Source: Ostrinia nubilalis (Eukaryota; Arthropoda; Insecta; Lepidoptera; Crambidae). Taken from it: a DNA stretch of 64,000 nucleotides. Both the position numbers and the translations under genes were made by a program. The stretch covers positions 2,582,001 to 2,646,000 of the forward strand of contig NC_087119.1 in the NCBI RefSeq assembly GCF_963855985.1, written 5' to 3'. Position 1 is the first letter of the stretch. Each line of letters opens with the position of its first letter. Shown here piece after piece: positions 1 through 10,900 of the stretch. The notes under the pieces were generated by a model, which was not told where the DNA came from, did not search any database, and saw nothing but the letters and a program-made list of their open reading frames with translations.

Positions 1-1863
1 TGCAATGCAATTTGTGATCTGATTATGGCAGTCTAAAACAAAATTAGATCGTACACACTACCGACTAAACAACTTATCTAATAATAGTTAATCAACATTT
101 CGTGGTTAATTTACACACAATACAAAGAAGAGGAGACGCCAGGTCTCTCAGGGGAACAGTTTGGGACCTATAACACAAAATCTAATACTAATACCTTATA
201 TTTATTAATACTTTCTTTGTGATCCGTCTATTTCCAGTCCTGGTGTGAGACATTTAAATTATTGTTATTTTTTTGTATTTTTTTAAGATTGTCTTAACAA
301 AACACCGAATCTACTTGCAACATCTTGTAATAGAACATTTTGTTTATTTTTTACGTGTTTCGATTAAAAAGCAGTGATTATTTACAGCGTCTAGTATACG
401 GTTATATTATGCCAGTTTTATCTGCTCTTCTTTGCACTGCCCCATTCCTAACATAAAGATAGTTACTAACCAATTTATTTTGTTAAATAATTAAAACGTT
501 GAATAAATTAGTTACTTTAATAATTTTAAAATTAATTTTGCACTCGAAATATAGTAATAATAGTAATACTGGCATCGCGCAGAATGATTCCCTTATACCT
601 GAGATGTGTCCGGTATTTCTCGGGTTTCCTACGCGTTATATTGGATTCACCTACAAATCCCGCTTAACCAGTGGTATCAAGTTGTTTTTTCGCAACCTAC
701 TCGTAATTTGATTAATTTATTTACACGAAAATAGTTAAAAAATAAGGATAATTCTATAATACCGCCAAATCGAAATGTTGGTGTGGTGAACCCATGCTCG
801 ATTAATTAAAATTTTGTTAAACAAAATACTCAATGTTGAGATCGAGCGATGCGAGAATATGTATGGTAATTAATACTGAACACGTTTTCCAATACAATTC
901 AAAATAACTAAAATAGATGAACCACAACGCCATTGGCTCAAAAAGAGCTTCTACTCTTTATCTTACTTCCGATAACTTACAACTATGACTATTTTTATTT
1001 ACTGATTATGAGACTCTTAATATGTTCAATTACTAACAACAATTTAGAGTACTAAGGTTATTTTTAAATAATTTTAAAATTCTCCACGCGACTTGTCCAC
1101 ACTAGCACTAGTCAGAAAGAAAGCATATGTTAACTGAGACTGCGTGCGAAAAGGTACCATTTGTTATCAAAATAAAATTTGAACACACTGCACATACATA
1201 AGAACGCTTAAAAGTAACACAATATTCACAGAACATCATTTGTACTAATATGTCAATCAAAATAAAAGTAAACTTTGTCCTAAGAAAGGGAGAAAGCTGT
1301 CAAAACATAGCAATACTGTGGTCTAAAGGTAAGGGTGTAAATAGTGTAAAGTTGTAGAAGATATAAAAGGTCCAAGATAGAAGGTTTGGGTCTAAAAATA
1401 TTGAGCTATGTGATAACAATATTAATAGTAATATTTACACACATAATTATATGTTCAAGTTTTAACATTACCTACAATATTTAACTGTACACTACAAACC
1501 ACACAGAACTACATTCAGAATATCCAGGTTGGAAAACATACGACCAATTAACTCGACTAATGAATATACGGAGAATCTAGTGCACATTGTTTCTCTACGT
1601 CTATGTGTGATTTATCTGCTACCAACATTTAAACCAGGACTGGATTCCATTGCTAAATCCAATTTCAGTCCAGACATACTCATCAAACATTTTAATTTCG
1701 AGTTATATGTTTTGACCGTAAGTTTTCTTGCTCATGTTGCTGTATAAACAATGCGTCCAGGTGTGTTCATAGATAGTAACTGTACAAAGCCCTTGGCACA
1801 CGCATCCGCGCGGAATGCAAAGAATACATTATTTTGAGCAACCCTCCCTGACTCTGAGCAAAT
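1..1863 (-). other. 3' UTR and downstream flank of PDE7
   Basis: A+T-rich sequence with no convincing coding region on either strand. Several AATAAA signals exist on the coding (minus) strand, for example at about 474-479, 343-348 and 201-206, but nothing chooses between them, so the 3' end of the transcript is unknown. Short open frames at 499-711 and 1529-1747 on the plus strand have no features of real proteins. Confidence 0.5.
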
Positions 1864-1923
1864 TTATTTTGGTTCCGTTGCCTCCTCGTCCGGTTTCGGT
1901 GGCTCGTCTGGGGTCTTATATAC
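1864..1923 (-). CDS. PDE7: Probable terminal PDE7 coding exon (19 codons plus stop)
   Basis: A short open stretch preceded by a good acceptor (ctgttattccag). In phase 0 it reads [19 protein letters not shown] and stops at TAA (1866-1864). The acidic, Pro/Lys-rich composition suits a disordered C-terminus, and the region is more GC-rich than its flanks. In phase 1 it would stop after two codons; phase 2 is open but less protein-like. The sequence tttatt at 1863-1868 (AATAAA on the coding strand) overlaps the stop codon. The exon is inferred from splice sites and composition only. Confidence 0.55.
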   Translation of the reverse strand, partial: VYKTPDEPPKPDEEATEPK

Positions 1924-4900
1924 CTGGAATAACAGCAATTGAATTATTTAATAAATGAAATTATTTTATCACGTAAATGATTTCTACTTTCGTGTCATAA
2001 ATAAAAATAAAACTATTTGAAAAGAAGTGCAAGTATATGTGACTACAATGAATGATATCAATAACTGTAACTAAAATGAGTAAGAATTAACAAAAAATAA
2101 GTTCTTCAATTTGGTGTCAAAATTGTTAAAACACGTTATAATGTGAATTAGGTTCTAACCTTTTTAGAACTTTCAAGATCTTCATGGATCTTTAAAAATC
2201 TTATTTATTTTAAATATCGTGAATAATATTGTTTTACATTTAAAAATCAGCAATAAACACCAAACATCTTTTTGAAAATCTCAAAAAAATCTGAATCAAA
2301 ACAATAAAAATTAAAAACCATAAGCATCGCAAATCATACGTAATGTATAAGTAAGAATAAAAAAGCATCCGCCGAATTAGCACCTGTAAGCACCTCAACG
2401 GGCAACGAGCTGCGGCGGGGGAGGCGAGGGACGCGCTCCGGCGGGTAGCCCCCTGCCCCCCTGCTGGCCCACACCTGGCAGGCCACGGGGCCCACGGGGC
2501 CCACGGGGGGCTTCCTTCGGCCCCCATTGCTGCTTCGCGAAGCCAGCGCGAGCAGACCGAGGTCTGAGACGGCTATGGGCGCGGGCGCGGAGCCCCTGCG
2601 GCGAGTCAGAGCGTCTTTGTTGGACAGCGTGCGACGCAGGAATTGCGGCAGCGAGAGGACTTCTGCCATCTCGCACATTAGAGAATCTTTTAGGGTGGCG
2701 GCTGAAACAGAGATGTTTATAAAATGCAGAACTGCTAACATTTTAACAAGTGTCAATTTTAGTCATTGAAAGGATAGTGCCAGGGTCTGGACCAAGTGTT
2801 GCCTAGAATCAACCCATAGTGCATTTTGTTCCTCAGGCCTATACTAATGTGTAAACCGAAGCGCACTGAAATATATCCCTGGAATTAAGAAAAAAAAAGA
2901 GTTTTGTTTTGAATTATTTACATAAAAAATATCATCGATGTATACGTACTACGCATAAGATTTCGCTATTTTGGCATTAAATAACACTCGTTATGTTGAA
3001 CTTAACCATACTGCATCCGTACACGTTACTTTAGTGCGATTTAGACATTCTTTATAAACGATCTAGCGCTGTTTTAATTGTTTGGTAAGTTGACAGAAAA
3101 CATTATCCCATCAAAAACAATACTTGTCAAAAAAACCAAGTCTCGCAACTCAGTTGTTCTACGGTAAAAAGTTGTGAGATCCATGTAATACCAAGTCCAG
3201 GCCAGGAAATCTTTAACGTTTTACATAAATTATTGACTTGGCCATCGCACTAAATAATTTAATTTACACGTGTTTTCATGCGATGGCCAAGTCAATATAT
3301 TTATGTAAAACGTTAAAGATTTCCTGGCCTGGACTTGGTATTACATGGATCTCACAACTTTTTACCGTAGAACAACTGAGTTGCGAGACTTGGTTTTTTT
3401 GACAAGTATTGTTTTTGATGGGATCTCATTTCTTTTTGTATTTTGTAGACAGCAGTTATGTATCTAGAAAACTGGACCGAAATTGAAAAATTTTACTCGA
3501 CTTGGCGGTTGCACTACCGTGCCCCCAAATATCATTTCTTTTTGTATTTTGTAGATAGCAGTTATGTATCTAGAAAACTGGACCGAAATTGAAAAATTTT
3601 ACTCGACTTGGCGGTTGCACTACCGTGCCCCCAAATATTTTAGTTTTTCCTTGATTCATACACCAAACACTACTTATATTCCAAATTTGAAGCTTCTAGG
3701 TCTGCTAGAAGTGCCTTAGAGTTTTGATGATCGGTGAGTCAGTGAGTCAGTCAGTGAGTGACAAAATTAAGTAACTTTGACCCGTTATAATTCTTAAACT
3801 ACTGGTTCAAATTGAATGAAATTTTAAATATACCGTGTCTTTACAATGCCTGCATAGCTAATGAAAATTCAGCCTTCTAGTTTTATCCACAACGAAGTTA
3901 CAGGCGGTCGAAAATGGCCTGAATTGCTTCGAGAAAAGGATGGTACGGCCGTGCCGCTTTTTTGCTCGACTTGGTGGGGGCACTGCCGTGCCCCCAGATT
4001 TCCAAAATGTAGCAAGAAGTTTTAGTTCTCTATCCTTGCAAAAAATTAATTTATTGGTGTATTACAATCGATTATTGAAGTTATTGTAAGCTAAAACTTC
4101 TTGCTCCATTTTGGAAATAATTAATTTCTTTCAACTAACCAAACTACTGCAACAGCGCTTGATCGCTTATAAAGATTGTCTATGTCGCGGTCGTACTAAA
4201 GTAAGGTGTACGGATGCAGTATGGTTAAGTTCAACATAACGAGTGTTATTTAATGCCAAAATCGCGAAATCTTATGCGTAATACGTATACATCGATGATA
4301 TTTTGTATGTAAATAATTCAAAACAAAACTCTTTTTTTCTCTTAACTCCAGGGATAGATTTCAGTGCGCTCCGGTTTACAAATTAGTATTGGCCTGAGGA
4401 TCAAAATGCACTATGGTTTCATTCTGGGCAGCACTTGGTCCAACTTCCATACATGGATTGGCAAACCCCTGTTCAAAAGCATCAGCTTTTTAACTAATGT
4501 CCTGTAACGAAATATTGAAAATAACAATTTCTTCTAAATAACGATCTTTGACCTAAGGTTTGTAGTACGAATCTAAAGGAAAATAAAATATCTTACGGAG
4601 AGTGATGGTATCAGCTGGCATGGATTTCCTGCGGCACAGCGCATCATACGGAGCGCCGAGCTGGAACGACGTGATGTTGTCCCGCAGCTGGCTGCCGACG
4701 GCCGACTCCCGGCGGATCGCGCCCAGCGGCTTCACGATCGGAATCCAGTTCTCCTTGCGACGCGCCGGCGACGCCTCAGCAGATGACGTACCATTAGTCG
4801 GCGAGCCATCACTTACAGTCTTCTCTGTCTCTTTCTTCTTAAACTCTTTTAGCCTATCGTCAGATTTCCCATCAGTTTTACCGTCATTCAACCAAGCCTC

Positions 4901-7900
4901 GGATCTGAAGCGAGAGCAAAGAACAGGCTCGTCGCTTTTATCTTGGTGCTCGCGGGAGAAGTACCCGTGCAGGCGAGCGTGCGGGTCTAGCGGCGGGAAC
5001 GTCTGCTGCCGCACCAACTTCCAAGTGCAGCCGTCTTTGAAGACGGTGTTCAGCCGAGTCGCCTGCTTGGGGGTCGTAATTGAGGCTATAGTAGTATTCG
5101 GCAGCAGGTTCTCTGTGCTCAAAACCTTTTCAACTTTATCAGACGCGTCGCAGTGGAGCGAATGCTCGCTTTCACACGGCGTGATTCCTTCTGCTGCAGC
5201 GAGTGAGCCCCTCTTGAGTTTTTCCGAACGCATGTTGAGCGGAACTGAGAAACGACGCAATTGATCTTTTAATCCATTTTGCTTGACTTGGGTTGGGTTC
5301 AAGGAGCTCCTACGTGGCAATAGCATCTCCGAACTGTCGGATAAGGCAGGCTCGCTCTCCTCCTCGGGCGTTTCATCCTCTGGTATTGGTATCTCGGTGC
5401 CGTTCTCCTCAGCCTCCTCCTGTTCCAAGAGGGACTCCCATTTCTTCTGGTTGTACAGAAGATTTTTAAGCATTTGCGTCGAGAGATCGTTGTGCAAGAA
5501 TCTGTGCCATTCGGATATCAGCGGTGTGACTACGTACATGAAGAACCCTGTAAAATTTTTGATTAAGATTATTTAATGAAATGATTATTACTTTGGTCAT
5601 GTTCTGCAAATCACAATATTATTAGAATTGTACCTGTTTGAATCTTGGGTATAGATGTATTGTATCGGTCGCACAGAGGTGTCACAGGCAGGTTGAGCTG
5701 CCTCTCGTAGTCTCCCTGGCGGAAGAATTCCTCGCAGACCTTGAGGCTCCACTTGCGGCTGATCTCCCAGGGTCGGCAGGGGTTGGAAATGTCCGCACAC
5801 TTCAGGGCGATCTGCAGCACCAGGTGACGGTGTTCTTTCTTGGTCATATCCAGTGTGTTGGTATCCAGATGACCCTGAAAACAAGCAAAAACCCCCGTAA
5901 GTTTTGAAATAAATAAAACCATTCGAGCTGGTGACCCAATGATATTTGCCACTTGTTTACTATGCCAAGTTTAACGGCCTATTTCAAGGAGTCGATAGTG
6001 CATACCGGTCTAATTTTGGCTCATTTTATTGTACCGGGAACCAATTGAGCGTATGACGAATATATTTGTCGCAGAAATCCAATAATAGCACGTAGAAATC
6101 AAAATAACGGTATGCGCATTATTTGGGTTTCAATAAAGCTTTCATATTTCGACATGGATGTTATTCTGTGGTGAAGACACTATAAGGAATCGGATGTCTG
6201 AAGCGGCTAGCGGCGAAACCTGGAAGCTATTCATCTTCAATCAGAACAATAAATAGGTACTTAAATAATTAATCGAAGACTAATATTATCATTTCTCAAT
6301 TCATAACCTATCTATAAGGTTATCGTAAGCTGTTGACGATTGAAAAAGTGAAACGAACCCTCCAAATGTGGCCGTTATCAAATTCACCAAATTGAGAATA
6401 CAAGTTGCTTAGTTATGTTCCACAAAGTGTAAGTAAAACATGTATTTTGGAAATGAAAACACATAAAAAGTAGTACCTATTCGTAGTAACATCTGTACAG
6501 TTGCTACTTGAGATTGAAAGTAAGTAGCAACACAAGATTTATCAATAGGAGACAACCTGTGTGCAATGGTCACATTAAATTCAAAAGTATAGACATCGAT
6601 TCGAAAAGTCCAAGGGCGAGTATAGTAATTCCGAAGGTTACGAGGTGACAATTTTGTATACGCGAGTATTAAAGTGTCGATAGCACCCTGTACATAAACA
6701 AAACAGCCACTCAATTTCGTTATAGCAAAGTCCTTAAAGTTTCAAGACAAACAACTTGGCATGTGCTAAAAGACACTTAAGCGAGCTAATGCGCGAGAGC
6801 TTATCTGTAATATACATGATCGCTCGCGGCGTCGCCCAAGGTCGCTTGATTTATGCACCGTGGAGCCGCAACGCAGGCAGGTATGGTAGACTCGCAATAA
6901 ATCTATGAATTTATAACTTAACCGACAGTGCGAAAGCCTCTGTGGTCTAATGGTAAGACCACCTGCTTCAGACGCAGAGGTTCCGGGTTCGATTCCCAGT
7001 GGGTGCTGATTTTTCTGTCGGTTTGGTTGGTGGTAAGGCTCGTTCTACGTCCGCCTGGCTAGCTACCACCATCTTACCTATATCTGTCGCCATAACAACA
7101 ATGTTAACAGCATTGTTGTGTTCCGGCAGTTAGAGGTAAGATAGCCAGTTCCTCCGTGGTTGAGGATTCCGGGTGAAGCTCGCTTCCACCTTCGGCCTGA
7201 TCGTCACTTACCATCAGATGAGATACAGGCCAAGAGCTTCCTCGTTGTGGATAAAAAAAAGTAATTGTGTCTCGCACTGATCAGTGCTCACCGCTCACAG
7301 CACACGAGAGGTTTACAGTGTGTGCAGAAGATAGGGCTAGGCGCTGGATGCAGGCCGCTACCAACCGGGCAATATGGAAACCATTGAGGCAGGCCTATGT
7401 TCAGCATTGGACATCCTGTGGCTGAAATGATGATGATGAGGGCTAGTGGTATACACAGCAAAGAGGTGGTTTTCAGCTTAACTGGCACAGGATAGGATTG
7501 AATAAACTACAAACATCCAGGTTCAACAGGTTGAAAACTTTGGAGGAAATGTTGAGACGAGAACCCAGATGCAACAGTATTTACCTACTCGTAGCTAGTT
7601 ATGCCATGTTACCCATAGGTTAGATATATGTAAAACCTTAAAGTATCTCTATGTCGTAGTGCTTTACTCTACATTTAGATAATCACATTAGCACTGGACC
7701 TTCACTGGACGCAAAAATCTGAGAATTTGTGATAACTCAAGTGTTAGGTACCTATATTGACTAATGGTGAATATCAAAGCGCTTTTGTAGTACTTCGAGG
7801 CTACTGTGCGTGTGTTTTTTTGGACTTTGAGTGCTGTGACAGGTGTTCAATGTTCATTTTACAATATTTACCAGATTGTTATACCTCGTAAACGCCGTTT

Positions 7901-10900
7901 GGTTAATACCAGCCTGATGTTGACTTACGACGTAGTTTGCCCTTTCTTATAAGAAGAAGGCCTAAGGGCCGTATTATAAAAATTGCCAGTCGTATTGTAA
8001 GTTTTATTCCCGTGAATCACTTGCGACAAAGTTTTTATACTGTTAACTGTTACTTATAGTATGAGTGCATTTCGAATCGTAACATCTGGAAGAGTTTCAA
8101 CGACAGTGACAATAAATTTACTACATCCACGAAAACATGTGTCTCGTAGGGGCCACATGACAAACTCGTATTATTTCAAATAACGTCTGCGTACTGTACT
8201 ACGCCAATGCTGTTTTGAATTCTGCTACTAACAGTCCCAAAACTTATTGTCTTGACATTTTTCTCTTTAATGCAAACCAAATCCTGACAATTGCAAACAA
8301 CAATATAACAGGTAGAGCTCACAGAAGAACATTGTGGTATTTTTTCTATAAGTTAAAAGTAAAATAACTTATTATTATTTGTGGCAATGCCCTAGATTCC
8401 TATGTTGAGTGATATTACGCGTGATGCGCCCGCGACCCGAGCATATCTGTGATATGATGTTCAGAGACGCGGCGAAGGCGACAAAGCCTATATTTAGTTT
8501 TTACGAAGTCCACTGACTATTAATAGCAACAGCGGCGGATTCACTTTATATAATTTTAGAGTGGGAATAAATAGATATTCGGTTAAAATACATCGTCGAT
8601 TGTATGAGACATACACTAGCTGCTGCCCGCAGGTTACGCCAAGTCTTGTTTTTAATACAATTCGGTAACAGGTTTTTCACCACTAATAGGCACAAAAAAA
8701 AGATTGAACTAAATCGGTTTTGATTTAGGACGTGTGATAAGAAGTATTCCCAAAAGAACCTTTACCTTAAATAAATCAATAACTTATAATTTGAGTTTAA
8801 AGCAAAGAAGCTGAACTCCCAAGTAACACAAAACACAATTATAAGAAGCGTACAACAGCATGAACCTACGTGCAGAGCAGTATATGAGCAGCATATGTAG
8901 CACTATATCAGCCGTATAAAAGTCTATAAGTGTCTTGTAAGCGCAATTTGGGCCCCAAATAATACGGCTTTGAGCATTATTAAATATTATTAGTGCTGCT
9001 AACCAGCGCTTATAATGTTATTGAAGACAGACATTAGTAAAGTTGTTAGACAGCATATTCTAATGTAAAAAGCATTTTATTAGATATTAGTACAGCTTTG
9101 AAACAGCTTTCAGAATTACAATGCCAAAGTTACGTTTTATTCTAAGGCTGAACGTTTTATTTTGTTTGTTTGAAAGTATTCGAAAAAACTTATCGCATTT
9201 TATTGTCCGATTTGATTATTTTTCGTTTAGAGTATTGCAGTGCAATGGTGTTGTGAGGAGATGTTTTAATGTCTTTATTTAAAATAATTTATCATAAGGT
9301 AAGTATCTTTTTTTTTTGTTTCAAGAATGAAAATGAGCTGGGAGTATTAGTCTTATGTGAAAATATATATATGTTTGTGGTTTATAATTCACGCGCCCTC
9401 ACAGAAATCCTTTTTTTAATAAAATAGAGACAAATTTAGAATCGACATATGACACTTTTTGTGATTTTTTTAACGATTTGATTAATTTTAACTTATAAAA
9501 TTGCTTCTATCGATACTCCGCTTGTAAGAAAAGGATAATAAGTAGTATTTCATGCATATGTGTATTATAATTTTATTTTCTATGTTAGAGAAAACAGAAA
9601 GCAAATGGCGTCAGATAATATTAATGTTTTAAACTTTCAACTAGTGTCTTTTAATGTTGTCAGTCTTATTATAGTAAAAAGAAAATGGTTAAGTCATTCA
9701 ACCTACATATAAAATATCTAAGTGATATCTTTAGCATTACTGTAACACTTTTTAGGTATGTTATAATGTTCATTAGGTTTAAACGTCATAAAAATGGATT
9801 GCTTTAGTGTTAATCAGGGTACCGAAACAATAATTTAGAATCCTTTAATCACGTCATGATCCCCTACTCCACGTCTTTCAATTTTATCTGTCTCCAATTA
9901 GGTAGGTACCTAGTTTGACAAGTGTTAAGTATAAAATCATTATCACTACAAATGTAATTTGTAATGAAACACGATATAGCTACCTATCTTATTTTTCGCT
10001 CATTGTAATAGTAATAATTTAAAGGAACTTTTTGTAACTAGTTAGTAGTGTTGCTGTAGTCGTTTTTTTAAGGGTATGCGTTATACGGGTAATTATTTAG
10101 TTTTCAGGTAACTACTTCTCTATTAAGTCATAAATAAGCTTATTTGTTTTTTTTTCAGATGCCTTTTAAAATAGTGCAAACGACCGAAAGGGATGAAGGA
10201 ATGTTCTACGGAACTTCTTGACTCACACAACAACCGATTGTACTGTATTTTGTGTATGAGGTGTATCATTTTTTGGAACACGTTTTGCATTTCTTAAACC
10301 AAATATAAAGTTTGAATATTCCGTCTTTATCTTTCTCTTTACTCCACCTGTTCTCTTAGGCTGAGTTGCACCACTTAACTTTGACCGTAACTATGACGAT
10401 AACCGATGTTTTTTGTATGGGGTTTGAAAGATTTTTGACGTTTGTTAAAGTAAGTTGGTGCAACCCGGCCTTAAGTCTTTTTCCACTGTTTATTCATGTC
10501 AATAACGTGACACGTTCGACATAAATTTTCTAATGAATATACAGGACCTACTAACGCACAAATGAATATAATCATACGGCTCGTGGTTTTATGGCCAAAT
10601 TATGACCTAAAGTAATAAAATATTTTTTTAATTTATCTAAATAGTGCTAAAAGCTTTAAAGTAACAATAAAATAAGAAGATAACAGAGCTAAAACTTTAG
10701 TAAATGTTTGGCTAATGCTGAGCAGTAAATAAGCATAAGAAAAGATCATAAAAATGCGTTCAATCTGTAAAATGTGTTAATATATCTGAATGCACTATAG
10801 AATATTTCGACAACGTTTATTTAATGCATTAGGTTTTCTTATTTACTAATATACGGTTTTAACCTTTGTGTTAGTGTAAATGCTGTTAAAGGTGCTGTAT

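Larger units (their letters stand above)
2788..4443. mobile_element. Large inverted-repeat (fold-back) DNA element
   Basis: Outer arms of about 310 bp, 2788-3100 and 4127-4443, are inverted copies of each other at high identity. Both contain, in opposite orientations, GGACCAAGTG, a run beginning CTCAGGCC, and the CATCGATG/TATACGTA block. Between them lie a second, tighter inverted repeat (3105-3424), a 107-bp direct repeat (3423-3638) and a small inverted repeat (3999-4025 with 4091-4117). No transposase frame is seen. It is a non-autonomous, probably composite element. Confidence 0.8.
2702..4596 (-). other. PDE7 intron almost filled by a palindromic element
   Basis: 1.9-kb intron between phase-1 exons. 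About 1.65 kb of it is the inverted-repeat element at 2788-4443, leaving only ~150 bp near the donor and ~90 bp near the acceptor. Confidence 0.85.

Noticed and set aside
2527..2769. Plus-strand open frame of 80 codons
   Set aside because: Antisense to the GC-rich PDE7 exon; high GC removes stop codons in all frames.
4602..5264. Plus-strand open frame of 220 codons
   Set aside because: Antisense to the well-supported PDE7 tail exon. It is open because of the codon bias of the real frame on the other strand.
6937..7010. Functional tRNA-Leu gene
   Set aside because: A and B boxes and an anticodon-like loop exist, but the acceptor ends do not pair, and the same head recurs with a SINE body at 53791.
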